From assembly GCA_951217055.1 (NCBI GenBank), contig OX578276.1, forward strand, positions 66,577,144-66,641,143: DNA of 64,000 nucleotides, written 5' to 3'. Source of the DNA: Gerris lacustris. Lineage: Eukaryota > Arthropoda > Insecta > Hemiptera > Gerridae. A program made the position numbers and the translations under genes. Below are positions 49,316 to 61,701 of the stretch, one piece after another. Numbering within the stretch: position 1 is the stretch's first letter; the number at the start of each line of letters is the position of its first letter. A model generated the notes under the pieces. It was not told the DNA's origin. It worked only from the letters and a program-made list of their open reading frames with translations, and did not search any database.

Positions 49316-50360
49316 GGATTCTGAACACATTTTCCATCTCTCTGTGCCAAATAGGGAAGTTCATCTCATATTCAGCTAAGCCAATGTTCAAATGTATTAA
49401 TTAATTAATTAAGCCAAATTAATTACTATGTATTAATTATACTATATGTTGGAGGATAAACAGGGAATACTTTAATTGCACGAGGATTGGACAAGTGTAG
49501 TTGGAATTACAGGATTTTTTTGTAAAATAACAGACATCGTATATTTATATTAAAAGATAAATAAAGATTCCTGGTAGAATAAAACTTTTCTACATGTATG
49601 GTATGGGTTAGCTTAGTCGAGAGCATAGTTGTTGGACAAATTTATGGGGAAAGTTTTTGTTTCAAATAAAGGAATAATAATTATGGGTATTTTGCTTTAC
49701 TATAGGCAGGGTGGTATGTGTAATTATGTATGTTTCTAAAGTGATTACGTCTCGAGTAACAGAATTTAATATCAACATAACGATTATTTCGAGGATATTG
49801 TTTTAGGTGGCGCTGGAAAGTAATGGGCAGATCTATTCTTAGAAGAAGAAGTCAGTAAGAAGAGCAGGCTAGAGGCAAGGAATATTACTAAAGGGGTGGG
49901 TGAATATTTCAAGGCGAGGGTCGCTGCCTTGATATCGGGTCAGGTGCCGAGATATTAGTACCCGTAACTTGGGGTCTGTTCCCTTCTAAGAAAGGAACGA
50001 GAGAGCCTAATCACTCCATTTGTATTCCCACCCTCGCTGAGTCCATTTCCATTCATTGCGTTTCTCCCAAGGGAGATGGAAAACCTTCTAATTTCTTTTT
50101 TCCTTAAAGAATGGATATTGGACTTGCTCCGTACTAACCCTACTAAAAGATTAACATCACCTTAATCTTATATACATATATATCCACTTTATGTTGAAAC
50201 TTTAACATTTTGAAATCGTCTTATTTATCTCTGGAAGTTTTATTGGTTATGGTGTTGTGCATACAGTTTTAATCTTGATTACAAACGTTTTTCTTTATGT
50301 GCGTAGTACTACTCATGCGCGTATGTGCGTACTACTCGTGTGCGTAGCATATATGGGAGA
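49316..50360. other. AT-rich DNA, nothing identified
   Basis: No gene seen. A GC-elevated patch at about 49850-50060 ('aaggcgagggtcgctgccttg', 'cccaccctcgctgagtcc') has no recognisable ORF. Confidence 0.35.
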
Positions 50361-50364
50361 AAAT

Positions 50365-51300
50365 ATTGTGATGGTGTGAAAATTAGATTTTGAGATGTTG
50401 ATGGATTTACACGTTTTGAGGTCCCCAGAGCCAAAAAAAAGTTTTTTTTTCCGTGGTAGGCTGTGAAATAGTAACTTTAGAGCCTAAAAAACATAGCTAA
50501 AATCCATTTTTCCATTACTCCTAGCTGTAAGGAAGCTGTAAGGTTTCTTTCGTGCTGGTAGTTATCAAAACTTCCGTTTTAGCGCTGCAATCTTTGTAGA
50601 AATGCTTCTAGTACGATTAAAATCCTCTAGGTGTCAATGCGTTTTATTTATCTTTTCTTATAGTGTAACCTCTTTTTAAGGTTTCTTTTTTAAAGTCTTA
50701 AGTATGTATGTACTAATATTTGTTATTATTATATTGATTATTGATTAATATTTAATGTTTTTTCATTATCTGCTACCACGGAAAAAATAGCATATGCTAC
50801 ACGACTGTGAAGTGTTTTTTCTTTACCTTGGCAATTACATTTACTCGCTTCGCTCGACAGTAAATGTAATTGCCGAGGTAAAGAAAAAACTCACTTCACA
50901 GCCTAGTAACATAATATACTATTTTTTAATTCTGTTTGAAGTCTGCCGTCTGTCTAGACAGACGGCGATATCCCCTAAACATACAAGAAATTTATTTCTT
51001 TACCACAGTTCTGATGAATTTTATTTTTCCATTTATACACGAAGTCTAACCCATAGTCTAACCCATATAAGTCGTTTTCCCGGGAAAAGGAAGTTCCTGA
51101 ACACAGCTATAATCGCGAACGGTGATAGGCTGGGTCGATTCCCCACCGGGGAGAACCTATTTTTGTGGTTAATTTTAATAAATTTTCAATAATAATTTAA
51201 TGCAACCGTGAAAAGTTTAAACAAAAAATAAATGAAAACACTGGACCAAGTAATTTTGTACTTTATATAAGAAAGTTTAGAAGAAATTGTGTAGGATTTT
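50365..51300 (-). repeat. Repeat family A, minus copy with an inserted hairpin
   Basis: On the minus strand the outer part (51300-51055) contains 'aattacttggtccagtgttt' and the B-box-like complement of 'gggtcgattccccaccgggg' (about 51131-51150), and the inner part (50500-50365) contains 'tttggctctggggacctcaa'. Between them sits a perfect-stem hairpin (50805-50901). The copy is degraded. ORFs at 50794-51192 (+) and 51186-51380 (-) are not genes. Confidence 0.55.
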
Positions 51301-51638
51301 TTTAAGAAAATAGAGAAACTAATAACCATATGAACTGCGAAGGTTTCTTTATGATTTAAATATTTCAAACTCCCTGCCAAAAATGTTGCAACCCCTACCC
51401 TTTTTGTTGAAAGTTTTTTTTTTTAAAAAAATACTAATTGGCCAGCCTAATGCTTAAAAATTATCTAAAGGCTATCAAATATCGGACTGGATAAGTGATG
51501 AAGTACCTATGTTATAAACAATCTATGTCAGAAACACTAACGTTTCATAATATGAAACCATATACATTTATGCTTCCATAACATCCAAATAATTCAGCAT
51601 TAAATACAAGAATTGAAATACAGCGTTAATAAAATGTT

Positions 51639-52131
51639 CCCTAAACCTAATAAACCTCACCACCTTGTCCCATCCTATCTTCCAATTATAGCCTTCTTCC
51701 AATCCTCGGTAAAATCCTAGAAAAACTCTTTTTAAGACACGTCTCTTCCACTCGTCCAATATCCCAACTAATCATAAGTTTGGCTTCCTCTCTCAACATT
51801 CCACCATCAAACAATGGCATCGCATTGTAGACGCCATCTCGTCCTCCCTTAAGCGAAAACAGTACAGTACTGGAGTCTTCCTAGACGAGTCACAGGCATT
51901 TGACAGGAATCGGCACCAGGGTCTTCTGTGGAAACTGAAGGGCGTCCTTCACTTTTCCTGCTACCTTATCCTTAAATCCTATCTCCATGAAAGACACTTC
52001 CATGTTAGCTGTGGCTCTTTTCGCTCACCAGCGAGTCCTATATTTACTAGTGTATCACCAGGAAGTATTCTAGGTCCTTGTTTGTACTCTTTTTATACAT
52101 CCTATGTATTCCGCCTCCTGCGATCCTAACA
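51639..52131 (+). pseudogene. Jockey-clade RT pseudogene, central fragment
   Basis: The plus-strand reading gives FGFLSQHSTIKQWHRIVDAI, then RT motif A as VFLDESQAFDRNRHQGLLWK, then YLILKSYLHERHFHV and motif B as SPGSILGPCLYSFYTS. This is the fingers/palm of a Jockey-type reverse transcriptase, closely related to the copy at 17750. Motif C (ADD) and the C-terminus are missing; the fragment ends against a short (TA)n run. Stops and frameshifts near the N-terminal part show it is dead. The 63-codon minus ORF at 51568-51759 is antisense to it. Confidence 0.88.
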
Positions 52132-52151
52132 TATATATATATATATATATA
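52129..52151. repeat. Short (TA)n microsatellite
   Basis: It directly follows the Jockey fragment and may mark its junction. Confidence 0.85.
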
Positions 52152-53860
52152 GTAGCATAATGTTATTAGCATACGGAAATTGATATTTCCACACTAGTAA
52201 AATTGATGATAACATTAAAATGTTTACAAGGATGTTAAAATGATCGATAATGTATTATCTTCTATCAATATTTGTAATACTGAATTCTCGAAACCCACTC
52301 TGCTTACTATTCAGAAGAACTTTAGCACAATAAAAACTCCTTGTATTTTAACGTTTAGTCAAACAAATCTAATCATTTAGAAAGTAAAAAAATGATATGC
52401 ATGGCTATCGTGAAAGGCCGAAGAAAGTTAAGTTTATAAAAAAAGAGAAGTGACAGAGTTGGAAAAAGACGTGGAGTAGCGTGACAGCTACTAGTAAATA
52501 TGTGACATAAAGAGAAAGAAAAATGTGACACAGTATGACTACTCGTGAAAAAGCGTTTACAATGATACAATAGAGGTCATCAGCCGTTCCCTACCCTATT
52601 TTGGAGTCAAGCCAGATATTTGTCCTAAAACAAGGCTTTTAGTGAAAAACTAGGGGAAAAAAATCATATACTTTTCGGGCTTTCACTTAGAAAAGATACA
52701 AGGTAAAGAGGTCAGTCATAAAAAAGCTCTGCAGACGAAAATAATTCCGTAAATTTAGTAAGAAATTTGTTATTCTCAAATAAAGAAGTTTGGTTTAGTT
52801 TTGATGCCAAATGATATTGCGCAACAATGACAATGTAATCTTAACAAATATATTACCTTTGTAAGATCAATTAATATCTATTATATCTCGTCATCTAAAT
52901 TAATAGATAATAGCGTTATGAAATTATTATGATAAAAATTTACAAATGGAAATTTATATGATTCGATTTATAGTTATAATTTTCTTTCTTTTCATCCTGC
53001 TCGATAACATTACAAAACCGGAGGGGCATTTGGTATAAAAAGAAATAATTTTGATTTTTTTATGTCGTAACAATTTATTTTAATTTTAACACTTTCCATT
53101 ATGACTATTTATGCAAGTTACTTATTTACTCTTTAAATAATGAGGTTATTCATTTATCTTATTTGTTCTCCCTAATTAAAAAGATTATAATTAAGATTAG
53201 TGGTTTCGGTAATGGGATGACGTGAAAGAGAAAGTTTTTGAATGTTTTAGGCCCAATTTTTATCTCTTGATCTTAAATTATTTGAGTGGTTTTTGAGTTT
53301 AATTACTTGTTTTACAAGCCTCTATTTATTTAGAGAGCAAATTCTCCTATAAATTCGCTTCCTCTTGGTTATTTTTTTAGGTTCATAAACTCTTTGCTGG
53401 TTTTTTCGATCTTTGATTTATCTAATTTTGTAAATTATGAAAGGTGGTAACATGTTTAATTTGTTTTAGTTATATATTAGAGCTGTACTTCAGACCAATA
53501 AGTATGATATGTTGTATCACTCCTACTTAAATTCAATCCTTAACGTTATTTATCTATTTTTTTCATGTTCTATCGCTATTGAATGTATTAGTATTTCTTT
53601 AATTTCTCGTGCTATTTCTGTTTAATATTGCCTGTTATTACTGCCTATTTACAGGTATTTATTTTACTCTAAACACAATCTGACAATATGTCCTTTTCCT
53701 TTGTGTTCCGAACTATACTAATTTTGATGCACAGTTAAACGGGTTAATTTTTTCACTCAAACTTAACTGCCATCTTGTGTCACCGCGCCTAATGATATAA
53801 CGTACTAAAGAACACGTGGCATTCTTTCATCCTTCTAAACTCTAAAACATGTATTGCTTA
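52152..53860. other. AT-rich DNA, nothing identified
   Basis: No gene or clear repeat is seen here. A 65-codon minus ORF (52373-52570) is rich in Ser/Phe/His by composition and has no motif. Confidence 0.4.
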
Positions 53861-53865
53861 TTATT

Positions 53866-54610
53866 ACTACGTTTTTATTAGCTTGCTTTGTTGTTTGTTT
53901 GTTTGTTTGTTTGTTTGTCCGGTGCAAATCTTGCAAACGATTTTTTACTAACTTCCCGAATAGCTAGGCACTTGAAACTTTTAGAATAGCTCAGAACACG
54001 ATGACAATGCATTATTTTAATACTTATACCCATCTTTCAGCAGAATTTAATTCGTTTTAAGCAAATTTTGCTGAATGGAAAGTTAGTTCGGAAAAAATCC
54101 GCAAGTTATTTTATTTGTTTTGACGTATCCCACATTTTTACGATCTTCATTATGACGGGTTTCAAATTTGTGATTTTTTATTGAGGTAAACATTGAATGA
54201 CAGCTAAAAAGAATAAGTAAACAAAGAAATAAATTAATTGACGTATGACAACCAGGTTTGTCTACACTTGTGTACTAGATATCGGTTTATATTTTCTACA
54301 TCTGTACTTCTTTACTTACTTCCGTACTTTTTTTTCTTCTCTTACCCTCCCCTACACGGGGCCATATCGATGGCCACGGTTTTGATTCGGTGTTGGTGAG
54401 ATCCGTTGTTAAAAGATTTGTCCTTTTATAGGTTTATGATCAGCTCTCTAGATGGTTGTCATTTGTGTGAAGTGAATAAATTCGGAACTATTTATATTTC
54501 ACTAACATTTTATATAACAATAAAAATTATATTATCAACATTACATATTATGATTCAAAATAAAATTAAAAAACGGAGTATATAAAAAGTTCTTTTTATC
54601 TTGTAATTAT
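53866..54610 (+). repeat. Dispersed repeat family D, copy 4 (long form)
   Basis: It is a near-full match to copy 3 at 31795, with the same interior ('ccctacacggggccatatcg') and with a longer GTTT run at its start. No ORF is conserved between copies. Confidence 0.75.
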
Positions 54611-55216
54611 TTATGTGTTATAGTTTTAAAGTTATTAAGATTTATTTTCCTATAGTTTCCCGCGGTGTTAGACGTTTGCGCAGAGACTGCGCAGTTGCTT
54701 AGAGACAGCGCCCTCTTAGAGTTTAATCTACACAGTATACACTACATGTACGAGAGTGTAAAAATAAAAATAGTAATATGTTACTATAAAAACATTCTAT
54801 TGTGAAGTACAGGTATCCGGCTATTATTTTTATATAGACTATACCTATCTTTTGATTTGAGCATATTTTGTCCGAGGAGGATATATTTTATACTTATCTT
54901 CCAACAATCTTTGATTTTATTTTATTTAGTGGTGGTTAGAGGTAGTTATTCATTAAGGAGATCAATAACTTTTTTTCCGTGGTAATTTCTAAGATGACTT
55001 ACTTGAGGAAAAAGAAAAAATAAAATAAAGCAGTAAGAGAAAAAACTTATAACGAGAAAAAACTTATAACGGGATAAAGATATTAAACGAGCTAAGCTGT
55101 AATTTTCTTTCTGGAAGCTTCTAAATATTTATTTTTATTGGTTTGAAGACAGTAGGATAGATAGTGACGTTTACTTACAGAAAACGATATATTTGTTTGA
55201 AACGTAGTACAAATCA

Positions 55217-55504
55217 GGGTCCCTCATTGCTAGCGCGTTCGTTTTTCACGCACGAGGTTCCGGATTCGATTTCCGACTCTGGCAAGATGCACTACGATCG
55301 GTATTCACCCAGTATCGCCATATAAATACATAACTGCTTATGTGAAGTGGAGACTAACTAGTTGTATTTGCCAATTATAAGCTTTACACAGCTGATAGAG
55401 TGACACACTAACCCTGTGTCACCCCCTCCCCCCTTTATATGAGCGCTTTGGTAGGCCTATAGACTCACTATAGGCTGTTGTGCCTCGAAGTTAAATAGTT
55501 AGTT
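55217..55504 (+). mobile_element. tRNA-derived SINE with 13-bp target-site duplication
   Basis: It carries an A-box-like 'ttgctagcgcgttcg' and a B-box 'ggattcgatttccg' near 55262-55275, then a body that ends 'gttaaatagttagtt'. A perfect 13-bp duplication, 'gtagtacaaatca', lies at 55204-55216 and 55505-55517. The tail is a short TTAG/AAT-type repeat in place of poly-A. A partial copy is at 42216-42345 (minus). Confidence 0.87.
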
Positions 55505-55974
55505 GTAGTACAAATCAAATATGTAACAAGATGCGTACATTCATTGAAAAATTCACAATAAAAAAATTATTTTTATATTTTGTTAGTACAAAAGTTTTTT
55601 ATTTGTACTTTCGAGTCAAAGCAAAAACTTTAATTTTCCTCTGATTTCGAGAATTTGTTGAATATGATTGGACCGACAATCTCTAAAAACAAATACTTCC
55701 TTCAGAGAAACTATTCTGCAAGTGAACGCCTTGCCTTTTTCCTTTCCCTCCAGGGCCGGATTTAAAATTTTCCCGCCACTAGGCACTATTTTTACAGCTG
55801 TCACCCCCCCCCCCCCCCCCAATACTTACAATTAATAATTTATAGACAGTTTCTGCAAAAAAAGTTTTTTAAAAAAATGGTGTACAAAGATTTAACTTAT
55901 TGTTATAAAAAAACTGGTGATTTCTGGTTACATATCTACTTGGCTTTGTAATCGATTTGACGTTTTCATATAAA

Positions 55975-56240
55975 GAGAAAGTATTGTGATGGCGCGAAAA
56001 TTCAATTTTGATGGATTTACGCATTTTTAAGGTCCCCTGAGTCCAAAAAATTGGTATTTAAATTGTGTTTAAAATGGTATTAAATTTATGTCTCTTTGTG
56101 CAGACACCTGGAGCCTAAACTACTAGGTCGATTTTGACGAAATTTGGCATACAAGATCAGAAAAATCATACCCCGAGGCGAAATCAAGAAATTAATTCTA
56201 GCTCCAAATATGGGGGCGCTATCCCCCCAAAATTGATATT
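55975..56240 (-). repeat. Repeat family A fragment nested in the hAT element
   Basis: Text 'tataaagagaaagtattgtg', 'gtcccctgagtccaaaaaat' and 'tgggggcgctatccccccaa' matches family A inverted. It abuts the nested recombinase-type element at about 56245. Confidence 0.65.
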
Positions 56241-56244
56241 TAAA

Positions 56245-56832
56245 TTACTTTATCTACGATTGATACGAAATATAAACATTGTATCTCTGTTTAGATGCGA
56301 AGAAAGTGATTATTTACGTACTTGTATTCATTGCGCATTGCGCATGAACGTCTCATAGTTCTGAACAATTCCTCCTCTTTACCACCCTAGGGCGGTAAAG
56401 AAGAGGAATTCTTCAGCTTTACGCACGATTAGCGAGTTTGTTTACATTTAACAAAACTAATTTACTATTATTTTATTAAAGTAACTGTTTATATCGAGTT
56501 TTTAGTAAAAAACAATGAATGAATCAAGTGGCTTTGACGAAAATGTAGAGAATAATACTCCTCCAGAAATAATTAATTCGGCAAAAAATACAACTCATGA
56601 TTAATGCCATCTTTATCAAGAGAAGAGATACGAACTTACATACAGCAAGTTTATTTTTTTCTGTATTAATTATTTAAATCTAACAATCGTAGATAAAGTA
56701 CGGTACGCAACTCGTGCGAAAACGGCATTTTGCATTGCTCGTGTGGTTTTACTACCCTCGCTGTCGCTCGGGTGCAAACTCCACACTCGCATGCAAAATG
56801 CTACTTTCCGCACTCGACGCGTAATGTATTAT
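56245..56832 (+). mobile_element. Non-autonomous element with recombinase-like ORF fragment, copy 2
   Basis: Inverse copy of 48445-49030. It has the same 'actttatctacgattg' ends (about 56248 and 56684), the same hairpin with four to five changes (56368-56411) and a plus-strand ORF whose start reads MNESSGFDENVENNTPPEII. A 1-2 base change after NTTH puts this ORF out of frame; the later part matches copy 1 in another frame (RYELTYSKFIFF). The copy is therefore older or more decayed than copy 1. It inserted into DNA that became the interior of the hAT element. Confidence 0.6.
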
Positions 56833-56995
56833 GTATTACATAGTTTTTTTCTTGCTTTTATTGCTGAAAACTCGCCTAATAGGTCGTCAGCAGCTATCTT
56901 AGCGATAAGGCCCGCGGCCGCAGCCGCCTCCTGGTGTTGCTGCCCCTAGGCATGTGCCTATAGTGCCTAGTGGGAAATCCGGCACTGTTTCCCTC

Positions 56996-57182
56996 GAAAA
57001 ATGGCTTTGCAATTTTTTATTTTGTTTTCAACTTCTTGCTTATCTAATCCAAATGAAACGCAAATTTCAATAAGGCCGTCATGTCTCCGGTTTTTTTTTA
57101 TATTTGGAACTCGAACTGTCCCACAATACTGCGCGAAACATTTCTATGAATTCCACGGTTTGTTCATCAGTCCACGCCGTAG
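56996..57182 (-). pseudogene. MADF-domain exon, frameshifted
   Basis: On the minus strand an acceptor-like 'ttcctttttttcacag' (about 57183-57198) precedes TAWTDEQTVEFIEMFRAVLW, then DSSSSKYKKKPE. A one-base frameshift at about 57081 is followed by DGLIEICVSFGLDKQEVENK and IKNCKAIFRGK. This is the order of a MADF (Myb/SANT-like in Adf-1) domain: an initial 'W..E....FI......LWD....Y', then '...EI...FG...EVE.KIK.L...'. MADF proteins bind DNA as transcription factors or come from transposase partners. The frame is broken, so it is a pseudogene or an exon of a decayed gene. The hAT element (55751-56987) starts within about 9 bases of its end. The 67-codon plus-strand ORF (57001-57204) is its shadow. 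Confidence 0.75.
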
Positions 57183-57284
57183 CTGTGAAAAAAAGGAAGA
57201 ATAATATATTTTCACCAACACAAAACTTAAATCAAAAACCAAGAAAATAGTCTGCGAACCTCACTATATTAAAACTATCTGTCG

Positions 57285-57455
57285 ACTGAGGCCGATCGGC
57301 ACGCCTACACTACAAACTTCGGTTCGGGTTTCTCTGATCAGGACCGAGCAAATTCGGGTTGGATTTTTTCTTTCGGCACGTCGGCAAAGCAGACCGGCAC
57401 GTCCACACTAATTCGGCTTTGCCGATCGGCATAGTGTGGACGCGCCTTAAGGAAA
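57285..57455. mobile_element. MITE-like inverted repeat with 'gccgatcggca' motifs
   Basis: The left part reads 'gccgatcggcacgcctacac' and the right part 'ttgccgatcggcatagtgtg' followed by 'gacgcgccttaag'. The GC content (about 50%) contrasts with AT-rich flanks. Phrases such as 'ggcgcgtccacact' (minus strand) are typical of cut-and-paste MITE ends in insects. Target duplication not established. Confidence 0.5.
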
Positions 57456-60400
57456 CTGTTTTTATTAGGCAGTATTATTGTCTAATTTATAGAATTTATT
57501 AAATTTAGTATAAAGTAAATAAATATTTGATTGCCATAGACTTTGCTATGGATTTGGCTTACTATTACTTAACTAGATTCAAGAATTTTTTTAATAATAA
57601 TAACAATAATCAAAAAGATTAATACAAAAGTTAATAGTAAAGTTTATTAATAATTAATTTTAACAAGATATCATATTATATTGCATTAAAAAAGAGCTAC
57701 ATTTTAAATTACTATTTTGTTAGGCAGGAATTTGAGATTCAATTTTTACCTCAAAAATAAACATTACTTATTGTCATGTTTATTTTTTCTTCTTAATTTT
57801 GAATTTTATAGGTAAATTGTGATTAATTTTATGAATAAGTGTTATAAAGAAGAAACTGCCGCAATATAATATATATAAATGAAATTTATTTAATGTGGTT
57901 TATGAGTCACGTAAGTTCCATTTCATCTTTTCAATCTTGACATATTCTCTTTTATGTCTCAGGTTGTAGATGTTTTATTCGAGACTAGTTACATTTTTTA
58001 TGTGATTGTTGCATTGCTCTTTAGACTGAGAGATCTAAGGATTGTTAAAGGGTCAACATGGAACAAGTGGACGGTTTTTACCTGTGCCCATGCTCTTTAT
58101 AAAACTAACTATTAAATCTACAAGGGTACTCGAGGCATGTTTGCTTGCCCTTGGATTCAAATTATTTATGCATCTCTTCATCAATTTGTTCGTTTTATTC
58201 ACTTTTCAAGTTTTTATAGAAGTTAATTAAATCTAAAAGGAAAGTACATGAAGCTATAATATACCAACGTTTTATTAACTTTATTTAAATGTATATTTTA
58301 TGAAATTTTTATGTTAAATTTATTACTTCCAAACTTACATGATCTAAAATACGATGATTTTGGAGAACAAATTTAATTATTGTTTTCGGATTCAAAATAT
58401 CTTTTTTAAATTTCCGTTTCAAACACCAGGATACCAGAGAATATTTTTTGTATCGTGTCTGAATTAAACATTTTTGTGAACCACAATGGCTCCTCTTCGA
58501 TTTTGATTAAATTTGGAAGGTATGTCATAATTAAATGTTGGTCCATATTAATTTCAATTCCTGGACAAATTTAATATGTCTTCAAAATAATTTTTGCTCC
58601 ACATGTAATTTTGTTACCTGTATCTTCAAAAGTACTTGGTCTATTTTTAAAAAAATTGGATGGTCCCATATTGATATTTACCTCTGCGCACATTAATGTA
58701 AGTGAGGCCCCACCGTGGGAATTGAAACTGATCTAAATCTAATGTGACCATTCGACCAATAATAGTATACTAGAAAAGTTGTGGGCTACAATATTGTTTT
58801 CTTTATTTAGATACACGGATATTGAATTTGGAATGTCAATGAAGTTAACTCGTAATTGAAATCAATATATTGTTCCATTAATATTAACTGTTACTCATGC
58901 CTCCCTTTTTCTTTCACTTGTACTTTACAGTTTTTTTTACAATTAAAACTTGGTACAGTAATTAGTACTTACTTGTAGTTGTGCCACCTGAAACATTATA
59001 AATTTGTGATGTCATTAACCTATTTTTCTGTCAGCAAATAGTTTAAAAATGCGTAAGAAATTTTGATTGTGCTAAAATTTGCACCAGTAAGTCTAAAATT
59101 TCCGTTGAATTTCGTTGTGAAGGCTGCTACCATTTTGATAAAATCCACTTTTGAACTTACAAACGACTTAATAATGTGTGAGGTTGAATTTCGCACCAAT
59201 TCACAATAATAAGTAATTCCTCCATAATTTGAATAGTATCTGCTGCCAATTTAGAATTATATGGTCTGGGATAGGTCCGATACGCGAGAGTTTTTACATT
59301 TTTACAATTCATTTATATACAATTGTAATGGGAGTTGTTTTCCATTAAGTAAAATTTATTTTTACACACTTTTAATTAACTTCACATGTTTGTCAGGGAC
59401 AAATAATCTTGTAACATTGATTACGTATTTCTGCAAGGACTTAACAATTATCAGTCATTAGTTTTATGATAAATGGCTAAATCTCTGATAGATTTTTGCG
59501 GTAAAATTCAAACCAAATTGTAAACATACATGACCAGTGACAGGTAAGTGAGGTTAATTCTGTTTTAATCAATTTAAAACGGCAATGATTTAGTGTAGAG
59601 AAAGCTTGGCTAGAACCCTGTTCCTCCTCCTGTCACCGTGGGCCTGGAAGTACCTCTTGACGTAACTTAGCCACGGGCCACATGGTAGACTTTACAGTAC
59701 TGTAGTGTAGAGCAACCTTTAGCACCCCGCACCCCCTTCTCATCGTACCCCCACCTTTGCGCCTTTTACCTACAATACAATCTCTCTGGCTCTACTGGAC
59801 CTATTTCCCTCTAACAATTTTTATTATAATTATAATATACGCCTCCATACACAGCTATTCTCGATCATGAATTGTTTCTTGCTTTTATTAGGTTTCACTT
59901 GCCTATGAGAGGGAAGTATTTAAATCTATATTTTAGAAATCACTCCTAAATTTTGCAGATAAACATGTTTTGGACGTCTTTATAGTAATCAGTCATTAGT
60001 TTAACAAAATCATTTGTTTTAGACGATAAATCAATAAATTTCCAGATATATGTAGAGAAAATTCAAAAAGAAAATTGAACTTCAGAACATCAACAATGAT
60101 AACCACTTACAGCCAAATGAGGATAGAATAAACTACAAGATTTAATGTGACAAAGACTAAAAAGTATGAAATAATATTACATATTTTTTAAAAATATATA
60201 ATATTATTCAATATCTCAGAATCTACCTACAAGCATAACCCCTTATCAAGACGGACATGGTTGAATTCGTATTTTAAATTTTATAATTTTTTAATCGGAA
60301 CGTTTTCGATATTTACCTTTTTTTACGTTTTATATGAGTTGTATTCTTCGTATGCCATTTCCTAAATTTACACTTTGAAACATGCAAATCTACCAAAATC

Positions 60401-61107
60401 TCTTTTTAGCTATCACAATATTTTCTCTTTATACATACCAAAATAAATGTATATGGAAAGTATAAATAAAATATCGTATAAACATGAAAGTAATTTGAAT
60501 GGATTAAAGTTTGCTTAGATGATAATGGTTTAAATAAATCGATGACAAGTCTAATGATGAAAAAAGAATAATAATAAAGAGGTGCCTCTATTTTCTGCCT
60601 GCTACCTGAGTTTGTGAAACATTCATACGACGGTATCGATCTTTGTTTTGACTAGAGTATCCCCACCCTGAAGTTGTACGTTCGTCGAACCCTCTCTACC
60701 AAATTAAAAATTAATCGAGTCCCTAACCTTATCTTTTCTACCGTCTGAAGTGCCGTTCAATCGGTGAATTTTTCACAAGTTGTCCCCTTTTCGATTTATA
60801 GCCCATAGCTATAATTGTAGTTATAGGATTTGCATGATGCTCCGTCCTTGGGTTAGCGGTTGTTTAACCTCGATCTTTACTACTTACTTTTTATGTGCAC
60901 TAAGGTGGTGAAGTGAGGCAAGAAAACTTTTTATCACGTACTTGATCCCCCTTCTTAAAAGCAACTATTAAATGATTCAAGGGTTTATAGTCTTCGTAAA
61001 CCCTAGTTGTGAACTTTGATTTCTATTGACTCATTTTAAATTCCTTTTCTTGTACTCATTTTATTATTATAAAATTATTATTATTTATAATTTACACATT
61101 ATTTCAT
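57456..61107. other. AT-rich DNA, no gene supported
   Basis: No coding region is supported. Small repeats are present: a family-A fragment near 60365-60430 ('gcaaatctaccaaaatctct', 'ctatcacaatattttctctt') and a GC-elevated patch at 59600-59790 ('cctcctgtcaccgtgggcct', 'ccccgcacccccttctcatc') of unknown origin. The ORFs at 58042-58230 and 59261-59461 (+) have no motif. Confidence 0.35.
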
Positions 61108-61648
61108 TTAGTCCAGGAAATAGCATTCAAAAAAGTGCCTGACTAACATGAAGCTAGAATTTTTTGTATAAGTTAATCTTCTGGTGCCTTTTAAGAATAT
61201 GTGGTCGCCTGTCTACGGACATAGCTTGGCAATAGGCATTTGAAAAAACCAAATCGGTGGAGATCGGCCATGTCCGGCCAATTATGGTGGGCAATGTGAT
61301 TTTCGTGATTCTAAGAATAAAATTTGTTAGTTGACAGAAAATCAAGTTGATCGGAAGTTTGTCATGTAATAGGTGACCACTTTGATTTTGAGGTGATCTT
61401 TGTATAACTAATCTCTATCAAGTGACAAACTAACATCAACTGATTTTTGGTCAAATAACTAATTTTGTACTCAGGATCTTGAAAATCACATTTTCCACCA
61501 TAATGGGTGGGGCCTATTGCCAAGCTATGTCCCGCAGACGAACGTATCTAATCTAATATTTTTAAAAGGGAGTAAAAGATTAACTTATACACATAATTAT
61601 AATTTGATGTTAGTCAGACACTTTTTTGCACGCTATCTCCTGGACTAA
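61108..61648. mobile_element. Foldback element 4 (541 bp)
   Basis: The left arm starts 'ttagtccaggaaatagc' and the right arm ends 'gctatctcctggactaa'. Inner pairs include 'gtgcctgactaacat' with 'atgttagtcagacac', 'acatagcttggcaataggc' with 'gcctattgccaagctatgt', and 'ccaattatggtgggcaatgt' with 'ttttccaccataatgggtgg'. Arms are about 240 bp with moderate divergence. The 63-codon minus ORF at 61154-61345 sits in the left arm and is not a gene. Confidence 0.8.
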
Positions 61649-61701
61649 TTGTTTAGATCTTCGACTGTGTTTTTCTCCAGTGCGTGATAGCGACTCATCA
61701 T

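Larger units (their letters stand above)
55751..56987. mobile_element. hAT non-autonomous element, 1237 bp, with nested insertions
   Basis: The ends are inverted: left 'cagggccggattta' and 'cactaggcacta', right 'tagtgcctagtgggaaatcc' then 'ggcactg'. A perfect 8-bp duplication, 'tttccctc', lies at 55743-55750 and 56988-56995. It carries a C-run near 55806, a family-A fragment (about 55975-56240, minus) and the recombinase-type element (56245-56832). No hAT transposase (RNase H fold, C-terminal dimerisation region) is visible, so it moved in trans. Confidence 0.92.

Noticed and set aside
57001..57204. 67-codon plus-strand ORF
   Set aside because: It is antisense to the MADF-domain exon, whose minus-strand reading has clear homology features and a splice acceptor.
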